In this document: piece after piece, positions 16,713-23,873 of the stretch
Numbering within the stretch: position 1 is the stretch's first letter
Layout: every line of letters begins with the position of its first letter
Source of the DNA: a virus
DNA length: 31,760 nt
IMG/VR virus record: IMGVR_UViG_3300034112_001625
Span: 1-31,760 of that record
Direction: 5' to 3' (one strand)
Notes under the pieces: model-generated
Seen by the model: only the letters and a program-made list of their open reading frames with translations
Database searches by the model: none
Told to the model about the DNA's origin: nothing
Program-made: the position numbers and the translations under genes

Positions 16713-17180
16713 TTGCCAGTAAAATATTATCCAGAAGATCAGGTTGACAGCGGATTTGTAGGAATCAAGTTTCCGACAAACGGCAATGGAACATCGAATG
16801 GTGGCTTTTTTAATATGTCAAGGTCAACAGAAGAACAAGCCGTTACCAATTATATTAATTTGTTGCTAACCAAAAAAGGTGAGCGTTATATGCAGCCTAA
16901 TTATGGTATAGGACTTCAATTTAGATTATTCCAACCAAATACTTTGGCGTTGAGGTCGGAAATCGAATTTGAAATTTATCAACAAGCAGCCATTTGGCTT
17001 CCTTATATTAGAAATCATAATATTCAAGTTTTAGAATCCGCTCGTGGTGTTGGAAATGGTGGAACTGATAGTGAAAATTCAATCCAGATCATCATAACAT
17101 TTTCGGTTACTGAATCTGGCGCAAATAAACAAATAACTCTTTTTCAAAATCAGGGAAGAGTTAGTTATATAATTGAGTAA
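16713..17180 (+). CDS. gp25: gp25-like baseplate wedge protein
   Basis: 155 residues, started at a TTG preceded by AAGGAAATA; no ATG is available near the domain start. The diagnostic part is EEQAVTNYINLLLTKKGERY followed by MQPNYGIGLQFRLFQPN: the L-L-x-T-x-x-G-E-R-x-x-x-P-x-x-G form of the T4 gp25 / phage P2 W family. In T4, gp25 is a sheath-initiating wedge component whose conserved E-P-R-like core contacts gp6 and gp53. The C-terminus ends FQNQGRVSYIIE, a sequence repeated at the end of the next gene. Confidence 0.85.
   Translation: MPVKYYPEDQVDSGFVGIKFPTNGNGTSNGGFFNMSRSTEEQAVTNYINLLLTKKGERYMQPNYGIGLQFRLFQPNTLALRSEIEFEIYQQAAIWLPYIRNHNIQVLESARGVGNGGTDSENSIQIIITFSVTESGANKQITLFQNQGRVSYIIE
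17141..17180 (+). repeat. 3' end of gp25-like gene, copy 1 of a 40-base direct repeat
   Basis: It matches 17801-17840 at 35 of 40 positions in the same register, including the stop codon. Both copies encode FQNQ-x-RVSYI-x-E and stop. Four of the five mismatches that I can place are at third codon positions or are conservative, so both copies look translated and selected. Confidence 0.8.
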
Positions 17181-17183
17181 TAA

Positions 17184-17840
17184 ATGCCTTATTTAAATTC
17201 AAACATCCCGGTCATTGACTGTTTTTTCAGAAATGAATATTTGTACAATCACACCAAAGGACATGGTGAGTTTACAAAATGCAATGCTCATTCTGTCGCA
17301 AGTATAGAATCAAGAACTCTTCTTTTTGAAGTTTTTCTTGAAAATGGTGTCAACTGGACAAGACGACCAATTACATCGTTTTGCTGGAAAGAAGATGCTC
17401 CGGTTCATTCTCTTGAAGAACATATATACTGGGACTGTTTCAGTTATTACATTGATGTAAACATTAGACATAGACTTCAAGGTTTAAGTGCTGATCTATT
17501 GTCAATTAGTAATAAAAAGTATTCCGGTGAATACTTATTTACGATAGACTGGGCGCATGAAAATAATATGATGACAAATGTTTCTTTTGCAGAAACTGCG
17601 GAACATAAATGCGCTCATATATTCAAAGTTGATGACGGAAATTTCTTTGCATATCCTAACAATAGGATAGTTTGGAAAGATCGAGCATTTACTGAAAATC
17701 GAATAACATCAAATCCGGGATATATTATAGATAGTAATCTATATTCCGTTGAAGGGAAAACATATTATGAAACGGATGATAAATATCAAACAAACTATTC
17801 TTTTCAAAATCAAGAAAGAGTTAGTTATATAGTCGAATAA
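17184..17840 (+). CDS. conserved phage protein inserted after gp25, carrying a copied gp25 C-terminus
   Basis: 218 residues. The N-terminal part (VIDCFFRNEYLYNHTKGHGE, ESRTLLFEVFLENG, PITSFCWKED, YWDCFSYYIDV, EYLFTIDWAH) resembles a conserved hypothetical protein that I recall from phages and bacteria; no function is known to me. Several Cys and His residues (C13, C33 and others) could bind metal, but no standard finger is seen. The last 13 residues copy the end of gp25, which is unrelated to the rest of the protein. The gene therefore appears to have been inserted at the 3' end of gp25 with the end of gp25 duplicated. Confidence 0.7.
   Translation: MPYLNSNIPVIDCFFRNEYLYNHTKGHGEFTKCNAHSVASIESRTLLFEVFLENGVNWTRRPITSFCWKEDAPVHSLEEHIYWDCFSYYIDVNIRHRLQGLSADLLSISNKKYSGEYLFTIDWAHENNMMTNVSFAETAEHKCAHIFKVDDGNFFAYPNNRIVWKDRAFTENRITSNPGYIIDSNLYSVEGKTYYETDDKYQTNYSFQNQERVSYIVE
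17801..17840 (+). repeat. copy 2 of the gp25 3'-end direct repeat
   Basis: This is the 3' end of the gene at 17184, in frame and sharing its stop with the repeat. See the copy at 17141-17180. The two copies bound one 660-base unit. Confidence 0.8.
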
Positions 17841-17860
17841 GTTAACCAAGTGTTAATGAA

Positions 17861-17892
17861 TTTGGATAATATTTTTAAACCTTTTACCTTTG
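17861..17892 (+). promoter_or_regulatory. Bacteroidota-type promoter of a tag cassette
   Basis: TTTG at 17861-17864 and TACCTTTG at 17885-17892, 24 bases apart and 13 bases before the ATG at 17906. The stretch from about 17852 through the tag codons is nearly identical to 26487-26560. Confidence 0.75.
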
Positions 17893-17905
17893 TGGAGTAA
17901 AAAAC

Positions 17906-18248
17906 ATGAACAAAAAAAAAACTAACAGAAATGATTAAACAAGTTTTAACTGAATCTCGTAAATATTCTGACTTTGTAAAAAAACTCGGAGTAAATGTAA
18001 ATTCAATCCCAGAAGACGGTCAGTATCATGATATTAAAACTATTGATATTGACCCAAATACGTTGGGATTATTTGCACCCGCAATTGAAAAAATGAGTTT
18101 AAGAGCGAGGGGAGGATGGCATCCAAAACGTTCAATTTTTGAATTAGTTTTGGATTACAAATACGAACATCCGTCAGGTTCAAATGGGTATAGTGCAAAA
18201 TTATATAGTAAAGATAATGGAAAAACTTGGGTTACAAAATATTGGTAG
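17906..18248 (+). CDS. tagged small protein broken by a one-base slip in a poly-A run
   Basis: The ATG at 17906 stands in the conserved promoter/leader cassette, but after AAC a run of ten A (17912-17921) puts the frame out, and it stops after ten codons. With nine A, as in the sister gene at 26542, it reads MNKKKLTEMIKQVLTE and joins the long frame that is open to 18248. The full product would be 113 residues. As the sequence stands, only an internal ATG at 17931 gives the body, without a tag. The body (VNSIPEDGQYHDIKTIDIDP ... YSAKLYSKDNGKTWVTKYW) is not recognised. Sequencing error, slippage at the A run, or a real mutation are all possible. Confidence 0.65.
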
Positions 18249-18257
18249 GAATAAAAC

Positions 18258-20144
18258 TTGGCAAATGTAGGAAACAATTATAAACGGGAAGTTAAATACA
18301 TCCAGCGTGATTTTGCTCAAAACAGACTTGCGTTGGTAAATTTCTTAAAAACATACTTCCCCGATCAATTCGGCGATTTTAATGAATCAAGTCCTCAAAT
18401 GGGGTTGATTGAGGCTGTTTCCTATATAGGAGATAGTCTTTCCTTTTATACGGATGTTCAATTAGCGGAATCGCTTTTGTACCATGCGGAAGAAAGAGTC
18501 AACTTATTGAATTTGGCTCAAAGTTTAGGTTATAAACCAAGAACAACCGTCCCCGCAAGCGTTGAATTGGAAGTATTTCAATTGGTTCCAAGTGTAGGTT
18601 CAGGTAATGCAACTAAACCTGATTTTAGATATGCTCTTTACATTGAACCTCAAATGCAGGTTAGTACAACTGATACTGACGCAATTTACTTTTACACCAA
18701 GGATGCAGTCGATTTTAGATATAGTTCAAGTTATGACCCAACTACGGTAACCGCCTATTCAGTTCTTCCAACAGGTGAAATTGAATATTATCTTTTGAAG
18801 AAAAAGGTTAAAGCAGTTTCAGGTCAAATCCAAACAAGAACTTTTTCGTTTACTGAACCCAAGCAATACGATAAAATTGTCATTCCTGAAACCAATATAA
18901 CTGAAATTGTATCAGTTAGGGATTCAGATAATAACGTTTGGACTGAGGTTCCTTATTTAGCACAAGATACAATTCCAGTAGCAATTAGAAATACGCCTTA
19001 TAACGACCAAGTTCTAAGTCAATATAGGGATTCGACTCCATATATTCTTGCCTACAAGCAAACGGAACATAGGTTTGTAACACGACTTCGTAAAGATGAT
19101 TTCTTGGAAATTCAATTTGGCGGAGGTATGAGTTCGGAGGCTGATGAAGAAATACTTCCAAATCCAATGAATGTTGGGTTAGGGTTAGATTATTTTGAAA
19201 GAGTTGGAGATTTATCAATCGATCCGATGAATTTCCTATATACGAAAACGTATGGTTCAGCACCTCAAAATACAACTTTAACAATCCAATATTCCACTTC
19301 AAATGGTTTGGCTGAAAACGTCAATGCAAATACCCTAACGAGAATCGTTTCAAATACCATTGCAAATCCATTTGATATTGTCGACCAAACTGTTTATCAA
19401 ACAATAGTTGATTCCTTAACTGTAAACAATCCAAATGGAGCCTACGGGGGATTAAACCGTAAACCACTTGAAAATATACGTCAAGAGGCTCTTGCTAACT
19501 TTGCAGCCCAAAATAGAGCCGTTACAAAGGAAGATTATATTCTAAGATGCTTCACAATGCCAGCCAAGTTTGGAAGTGTTTGTAAAGCATACGTTGAAAA
19601 TGATACCCAACTTGCAAATTGGGATGATTCCCGAATTCCTAATCCGTTTGCATTGAACCTTTATGTTCTTTCTTATGACGCAAATAAAAATTTTGTTACT
19701 TGTAATGAAGCCGTGAAAGAAAATTTGCGCCAATATTTGAGGCAATATCGTATATTATCTGATTCGTTGAATATTCAAGATATTTTTATTATCAATATAT
19801 CGATAGATATTGAAATTATTACTTATCCGGGAGAAAATTCCAATGAAATTAATTTGCGAGTATTGAATAAGGCCATTGAATTATTTGATAACGATAAAAT
19901 GCAAGTTAATGCCCCGATTATTATTGGTAAAATTACATCGGAACTTGATAAAATAGAGGGAGTTCAGAGCATCGCATCCATTACATTTAATAACGAAATT
20001 GATACAAATCTCGGATATAGCGGAATAGTTTATCCCATCCAAAATGCGATTAGGTCGGGAGTTTTGTATCCAAGTGTAGACGTTTGTATATTTGAAGTAA
20101 AATATCCCCGTTCAGATATTAGAGTTAGAACAATTGATATATAA
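18258..20144 (+). CDS. gp6: gp6-like baseplate wedge protein
   Basis: 628 residues from a TTG start (LANVGNNYKREVKYIQRDF). The start region YIQRDFAQNRLALVNFLKTY, FPDQFGDFNESSPQMGLIEA, SYIGDSLSFYTD and ERVNLLNLAQSLGYKPR matches the N-terminus of T4-like gp6 proteins very closely. Later parts (DFLEIQFGGGMSS, NFAAQNRAVTKEDYILRC, IEIITYPGENSNEINLRV) fit the J-like baseplate family. Gp6 dimers form the iris-like ring that links wedges and is the core of the baseplate. The gene ends KYPRSDIRVRTIDI. A diverged copy of that end lies at 21230-21274, beyond the endonuclease gene. Confidence 0.9.
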   Translation: MANVGNNYKREVKYIQRDFAQNRLALVNFLKTYFPDQFGDFNESSPQMGLIEAVSYIGDSLSFYTDVQLAESLLYHAEERVNLLNLAQSLGYKPRTTVPASVELEVFQLVPSVGSGNATKPDFRYALYIEPQMQVSTTDTDAIYFYTKDAVDFRYSSSYDPTTVTAYSVLPTGEIEYYLLKKKVKAVSGQIQTRTFSFTEPKQYDKIVIPETNITEIVSVRDSDNNVWTEVPYLAQDTIPVAIRNTPYNDQVLSQYRDSTPYILAYKQTEHRFVTRLRKDDFLEIQFGGGMSSEADEEILPNPMNVGLGLDYFERVGDLSIDPMNFLYTKTYGSAPQNTTLTIQYSTSNGLAENVNANTLTRIVSNTIANPFDIVDQTVYQTIVDSLTVNNPNGAYGGLNRKPLENIRQEALANFAAQNRAVTKEDYILRCFTMPAKFGSVCKAYVENDTQLANWDDSRIPNPFALNLYVLSYDANKNFVTCNEAVKENLRQYLRQYRILSDSLNIQDIFIINISIDIEIITYPGENSNEINLRVLNKAIELFDNDKMQVNAPIIIGKITSELDKIEGVQSIASITFNNEIDTNLGYSGIVYPIQNAIRSGVLYPSVDVCIFEVKYPRSDIRVRTIDI

Positions 20145-20157
20145 AGGGAAAAATCTA

Positions 20158-21222
20158 ATGGCAAACAAAAAGTATCATTATGTTTATAAAACTATCAACA
20201 TGATAAATGAAAAATTTTATTATGGTGTTCATTCTACAAATAAAATTGACGATAAATATATTGGCTCCGGAAAAATATTAAAAACTGCTATTAAAAAATA
20301 CGGAAGAAAATCATTTAAGAAGGAGATAATTCAAATGTTTGAATCCAGAGAAGAGGCGTTTAATTTTGAAGCAGATATCATTAAAATGGAGATGATTTCA
20401 GATGATCGTTGTTATAATTTGAAGTCGGGAGGAAGCGGTCATTCAAATTATCGCCCAATGACCGACGAACTTAAACAATATTTTAGTGAATTAAATAGAA
20501 AATACAAACATACTCCTGAAGCTATTGAAAAGATTAGAGAAGCAGGTTTGGGTAGAAAAATGTCAGAACAATGTATGATTAAACGGAAAGAATATTGGAA
20601 AAATAATCCAGATAAACTTAAAGAGCGTGGAATTAAAGTAGCTAATACCAGACGTAAAAATGGAAGTTATGGGCATAGTGAAGAAACTCGTAAATTGATA
20701 TCGCAACGAGAATTTGAATATGTGTCCAGTGGCGGCGTAAAAGCAAGACATTATGAATGTGAAATTGATGGGGTCTTTTATAAAACGATTAAACATATTT
20801 GCGAGGCGTTTAAAATAAATCGTAGAGAATGTAATAAACGACTATTATCAAATGAATACCCGAATTGGAAAATTATTAACAACCAAAAATTGAAACCTCT
20901 ATTAAAAAAAGCGGATAAACGATTTAACAAATGTATTATAGAAAATATCGAATATCAAAACATTTACGAAGCGTCAATTAAATTGAATATTGAAGCAAAT
21001 ATAATAAAAATGAGATTAAAGTCGACTGATTTTCCGGATTGGATACATATAAAACCAGAAAACGCAAGACGTGCGACCAATGGAAAACAATGTTCAATTG
21101 ATGGCGAAATATTCGAATCTGCTACATCCGCAGGTATAATATACGAAATACCCGGTTCGACAGTATTATCAAGAATAAAATCTAAAAAACTGAAATGGGA
21201 ATCTTGGAAATTTTTAGAGTAA
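20158..21222 (+). CDS. GIY-YIG homing endonuclease with three DNA-binding modules
   Basis: 354 residues from the ATG at 20158, which follows AAAGGGAAAAA; an upstream TTG inside gp6 was rejected. The nuclease domain has HYVYKTINMINEKFYYGVHS (residues 7-26), DDKYIGSGK and the likely catalytic E71 in FEADII. NUMOD3-like stretches lie at about 118-138 and 170-184. Three copies of one module (I-D/E-G/N-x-x-F/Y ... I-x-x-R-L-x-S ... P/K-x-W-x-x-I/L) lie at about 200-240, 259-298 and 311-353, matching the two modules of the enzyme at 11517. It sits 13 bases after gp6 and is followed by a copy of the gp6 3' end. Confidence 0.88.
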   Translation: MANKKYHYVYKTINMINEKFYYGVHSTNKIDDKYIGSGKILKTAIKKYGRKSFKKEIIQMFESREEAFNFEADIIKMEMISDDRCYNLKSGGSGHSNYRPMTDELKQYFSELNRKYKHTPEAIEKIREAGLGRKMSEQCMIKRKEYWKNNPDKLKERGIKVANTRRKNGSYGHSEETRKLISQREFEYVSSGGVKARHYECEIDGVFYKTIKHICEAFKINRRECNKRLLSNEYPNWKIINNQKLKPLLKKADKRFNKCIIENIEYQNIYEASIKLNIEANIIKMRLKSTDFPDWIHIKPENARRATNGKQCSIDGEIFESATSAGIIYEIPGSTVLSRIKSKKLKWESWKFLE

Positions 21223-21229
21223 TAAATTT

Positions 21230-21274
21230 AAATATCCAAAAGTAGATTTGCAGATTCGCACAATTGATGTTTAA
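21230..21274 (+). pseudogene. relic of a displaced gp6 3' end
   Basis: Fifteen codons, KYPKVDLQIRTIDV plus stop, align without gaps to the end of the intact gp6-like gene, KYPRSDIRVRTIDI plus stop (20100-20144). Eight of 14 residues are identical and most others conservative; about 29 of 45 bases match. There is no start codon or longer frame. It looks like the original 3' end of gp6, left behind when the endonuclease gene and a different allele of the gp6 end were inserted. Confidence 0.75.
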
Positions 21275-21280
21275 CAACTT

Positions 21281-21356
21281 ATTAACAACAACCAAATAAA
21301 CAACCATTTACCTTTGTGGAGTAAAAAACATGAACAAAACAAAATTATTCGAGATG
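21281..21356 (+). repeat. promoter-leader-tag cassette, copy A
   Basis: 76 bases that match 21559-21634 with three differences, all in the first 28 bases. It contains TACCTTTG (21309-21316), the leader TGGAGTAAAAAAC, the ATG at 21330 and the first nine codons (MNKTKLFEM). The upstream -33 TTTG is not present here (TTAAC occurs instead), so promoter strength may differ from the 17861 and 26497 copies. Confidence 0.8.
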
Positions 21357-21563
21357 ATTGAATCTATTCGAAAAGAACAGTCCATTAAATCTGGTTTTAC
21401 TACTCAACGTGAAGAAATTTTGAAAATTTTAAAAGATAATAATATTATCGCCAAAGTTCGTGATAATCGTGTTGACCTGAAACATGATAAAGATTTTCAG
21501 AAGACTGTTAATTTAATTCAAAAAATATATCCAAGTATCGGTATTACTTACGGATATTATTAA
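21330..21563 (+). CDS. small protein with an atypical tag
   Basis: 77 residues. The N-terminus MNKTKLFEMIESIRKE is homologous to the shared tag through residue 9, but its predicted cut site reads R-K-E instead of L-x-E, so processing is doubtful. The body (EEILKILKDNNIIAKVRDNR, VDLKHDKDFQKTVNLIQKI) looks like a small alpha/beta domain, not recognised. It may be a duplicate that has lost its cut site, or one cut at another position. Confidence 0.7.
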   Translation: MNKTKLFEMIESIRKEQSIKSGFTTQREEILKILKDNNIIAKVRDNRVDLKHDKDFQKTVNLIQKIYPSIGITYGYY

Positions 21564-21634
21564 CAATAACTAAATAAATAACCATTTACCTTTGTGGAGT
21601 AAAAAACATGAACAAAACAAAATTATTCGAGATG
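21559..21634 (+). repeat. promoter-leader-tag cassette, copy B
   Basis: The second copy of the 76-base cassette, with TACCTTTG at 21587-21594 and the ATG at 21608. It follows the end of the previous gene immediately, overlapping its last codons. Sequence similarity to copy A ends in the tag codons, and the bodies of the two proteins are unrelated. Confidence 0.8.
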
Positions 21635-21907
21635 GTTACTAAAATTTTGAATGAAACTCATAAGCCGTCAGTTGAACCGACGTTAATTTCGGACACTAAT
21701 ACGTTCAAATTTAAACCCGTCCCAAGTATGGGATATGGATTTACTGACGTTTATTATAAAGGTCAGCGGATCGCCATTATTAATGGTAGATCATCTGCTT
21801 TACAATGGGTAGCCAAAAACGGAAGTAATATTCCCAATAAGATAATTGATAAATTGGAAAATACGGTAAAACGTTGGGTTGTTCAAACATATAAAATGAA
21901 TAAATAA
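21608..21907 (+). CDS. small protein with candidate capsid targeting N-terminus
   Basis: 99 residues. The tag is MNKTKLFEMVTKILNE, ending L-N-E before T-H-K. The body begins with a proline-rich link and contains GYGFTDVYYKGQRIAIINGR, a beta-rich stretch, followed by a helical end. Not recognised. The tag is nearly identical at the DNA level to the gene before it, whereas the body is not. Confidence 0.75.
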   Translation: MNKTKLFEMVTKILNETHKPSVEPTLISDTNTFKFKPVPSMGYGFTDVYYKGQRIAIINGRSSALQWVAKNGSNIPNKIIDKLENTVKRWVVQTYKMNK

Positions 21908-21908
21908 A

Positions 21909-21940
21909 TTTGGACATTTGAAATAAACTCCTTACCTTTG
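21909..21940 (+). promoter_or_regulatory. Bacteroidota-type promoter
   Basis: TTTGG at 21909-21913 and TACCTTTG at 21933-21940 are 24 bases apart; the ATG at 21961 is 20 bases after the box. It serves the untagged operon 21961-23345, so these promoters are not limited to tagged genes. Confidence 0.7.
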
Positions 21941-21960
21941 TAACATAAAAATTCAATAAC

Positions 21961-22200
21961 ATGGCAACGGTAAAAATTCAGGTTTTTCAAAACAGTCGCG
22001 AAATCAACGAACCAAGCATCGATTGTTTTTTCGATCACCGAGAGTTCGAGTTTATCAAAAGGACGGTAAAACGTCAACTTGAATCTTATCCTCCTGTAAA
22101 AGGGAAGGTTTATTGGGCAAGTTTTTCAGTTTTGAACGAAATGACTGGGAAATACGAAGAAACTGATGAAATGTTCAAACAACGAGTTAAAATTCAGTAA
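21961..22200 (+). CDS. small hypothetical protein
   Basis: 79 residues, first gene after its own promoter. The N-terminus ATVKIQVFQNSREINEPSID is strand-like, followed by a helical segment and KVYWASFSVLNEMTGKYEET. There is no tag or known motif. The stop is one base before the ATG of the kinase-like gene, so the two are probably co-translated. Confidence 0.65.
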   Translation: MATVKIQVFQNSREINEPSIDCFFDHREFEFIKRTVKRQLESYPPVKGKVYWASFSVLNEMTGKYEETDEMFKQRVKIQ

Positions 22201-22201
22201 A

Positions 22202-22972
22202 ATGAAGACTTACGAAATTTTACAACTTCAAAACTTTATTGATCCGGGAGGTTATGAAAAACTTCAATTGAGAGGTTCCAAACTTCAATATTTGGATCAA
22301 GAATGGTCATATCTTGCTTCCGGTTTAAGTCGAGATGTTTTCCGTTCAGAATGTGGGACAAAAGTTTTAAAAATTCCGCAGAGAGTTTGGAAAACTGATA
22401 ATACTGAATGGGAATTGAGTTTGAATGATCAGTGGGAATATGATCATAATCGTTTGGAATTTCAAGTTTATGATGAATCGCCAGAATGGTGTAAAAAACA
22501 TATTGCTAAAACTGAATTGACTGACGAACATTTAGTTATTCAAGAATATGTCGATGTTCATTATATTGGGGATGCGTATTGGCGTGAAATTGGTTATCGT
22601 GAAGATGGAACTACGGTGATTTTTGATTGTGATATTTTTTTAGATTTTTCTATGAAAAAACCAAATTCTGGATTCAAATATGAAGAGGTGTTTGGTCATA
22701 AAAACATATTTCCCGAATGTTATCAAACAATTGAACATAATAAAAAAGAACGTCGGAAAAAGGAAAAAGAAAATATTGCAAAGTATTTTCCCGGAATTTT
22801 GGATGGAACTCAAATTTTTTCATCTCAATCTGGATACGGTGGTCAAAAAGTTTGGATTAAAAATTTAATTTCCAGAGATGAAAATGGTCGCGGTACATTT
22901 GACGATGGAGTTGAGATTTCACTTGAACTTGCGCTTGAGTGCGGGTTTATAACTGAAATTTATAAAGATTGA
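22202..22972 (+). CDS. protein-kinase-like protein (N-lobe features only)
   Basis: 256 residues from the ATG at 22202. An upstream ATG at 22166 inside the preceding gene would add 12 unlikely residues. The segment SYLASGLSRDVFRSECGTK followed by VLKIP resembles the glycine-rich loop and the strand with the ATP-binding lysine (K57). E86 in NRLEFQVYDE could be the helix-C partner, and HLVIQEYVD the hinge. A catalytic-loop H-R-D and a D-F-G are not seen, so it may be a pseudokinase, a distant relative or a coincidence. The C-terminal part, with KKERRKKEKENIAKYFPG, is unrecognised. Confidence 0.6.
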   Translation: MKTYEILQLQNFIDPGGYEKLQLRGSKLQYLDQEWSYLASGLSRDVFRSECGTKVLKIPQRVWKTDNTEWELSLNDQWEYDHNRLEFQVYDESPEWCKKHIAKTELTDEHLVIQEYVDVHYIGDAYWREIGYREDGTTVIFDCDIFLDFSMKKPNSGFKYEEVFGHKNIFPECYQTIEHNKKERRKKEKENIAKYFPGILDGTQIFSSQSGYGGQKVWIKNLISRDENGRGTFDDGVEISLELALECGFITEIYKD

Positions 22973-22976
22973 AATT

Positions 22977-23345
22977 ATGAACCAATTATTTGCAACCTGC
23001 GTTTATGAAGAATTGAACCCGAGTTCGACATTGAAAATTGTTCTATCGAAAGATAGTGAAGAATTTAAAGTATTTGAACATTCCGATCCGTTAGTTGCTT
23101 GGTTTGAATATTCAAAATGGTTGAATACTGAAAATGAATATTATATTGTTTGGTCGTCGACCAGAGATCATTGGTTTATGGATACGAATGATTATTTTGA
23201 AAAATATTTTGATTCAGAAACAGGTGATTTTGTTGATTGGAAAAACCTTGAACTGTATGACGTTGAAATTCGATATCCTTCATGTGTAGTTAATTCTAAT
23301 ATGAAAAACTTTTGGGATTTAAAAGAATATGTAAAGGGAAAATGA
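22977..23345 (+). CDS. hypothetical protein
   Basis: 122 residues, acidic and rich in aromatic residues (WFEYSKWL, EYYIVWSSTRDHWFMD, NDYFEKYFDSE). It begins four bases after the kinase-like gene and ends the small operon. No domain recognised and no tag. Confidence 0.6.
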   Translation: MNQLFATCVYEELNPSSTLKIVLSKDSEEFKVFEHSDPLVAWFEYSKWLNTENEYYIVWSSTRDHWFMDTNDYFEKYFDSETGDFVDWKNLELYDVEIRYPSCVVNSNMKNFWDLKEYVKGK

Positions 23346-23363
23346 CATTTGAACCTTAGGTAA

Positions 23364-23394
23364 TTTGGAATAAAGCAAACCCGAGATATTTATG
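23364..23394 (+). promoter_or_regulatory. possible promoter upstream of the acetyltransferase-like gene
   Basis: TTTGG at 23364-23368 and TATTTATG at 23387-23394, 23 bases apart; the -7 box has one mismatch to TAnnTTTG. The leader to the ATG at 23468 would be about 70 bases, longer than in the tag cassettes, and contains a hairpin. Confidence 0.35.
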
Positions 23395-23407
23395 TAAAAG
23401 TGAGAGC

Positions 23408-23428
23408 CTTTCCAAACGTGAAGGAAAG
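23408..23428 (+). terminator. hairpin followed by TTTT, weak terminator or leader structure
   Basis: CTTTCC at 23408-23413 pairs with GGAAAG at 23423-23428, and TTTTG follows. The six-pair stem and short T run make a weak terminator at best; it could end the operon 21961-23345 or be part of the leader of the next gene. Confidence 0.35.
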
Positions 23429-23467
23429 TTTTGATGTAATAAGTTACTTAATTGAAATGGAAATGTT

Positions 23468-23872
23468 ATGAAAATTAGAAAGATAATGGAAGAACTTTCA
23501 ATTCCTAAAATTATTAAGATTCTCGACTTCTCTACTTCGGAAGGTAAATTTTCGGTTTATGATTATGAAAAGAATCCAGTTCGTCGTCCGGATATGTTTA
23601 CGGTACTAAAAGATAAAAACGGGTATATAATTAGAAATGCGGTCGTTCCTGTCGAACTTCAAAATAAAGGAATTGCTACTGAATTTTATAAAACAATGAA
23701 TCGGGAGAGTTTACAAAAAACAAAAAAACCGTTACGTTCAACCAGACCGAGAAAATTATTAAGCGGTGAAGTTGTTCATGAATTGAGTTCAGATGGGATA
23801 CGATTGTGGGATAGTTTGGTATCGAAAGGTTTAGCAAAGAAATTAGGAGAAAAGGATTATGTCTTTATTTAA
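23468..23872 (+). CDS. GNAT acetyltransferase-like protein with candidate capsid targeting N-terminus
   Basis: 134 residues. The tag MKIRKIMEE is the short form; the cut could follow I-M-E or M-E-E. AVVPVELQNKGIATEFYKTM (residues 58-77) fits the GNAT motif A, where Q/R-x-x-G-x-G/A binds the acetyl-CoA pyrophosphate (here Q65-N-K-G68-I-A70). The end, ELSSDGIRLWDSLVSKGLAK, resembles the last part of small phage acetyltransferases. Acetylation of a host or phage protein soon after injection is the natural hypothesis. It is followed two bases later by the ADP-ribosyltransferase-like gene. Confidence 0.7.
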   Translation: MKIRKIMEELSIPKIIKILDFSTSEGKFSVYDYEKNPVRRPDMFTVLKDKNGYIIRNAVVPVELQNKGIATEFYKTMNRESLQKTKKPLRSTRPRKLLSGEVVHELSSDGIRLWDSLVSKGLAKKLGEKDYVFI

Positions 23873-23873
23873 T

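Noticed and set aside
20134-21274. Group I intron or intein around the endonuclease gene
   Set aside because: gp6 is complete with its own stop before the nuclease, and the downstream piece is a duplicate of the gp6 end, not a continuing exon.
22202-22240. MKTYEILQLQ resembles the start of the T4 capsid targeting sequence
   Set aside because: No L-x-E cut site follows and the basic amphipathic pattern shared by the tagged proteins is missing.
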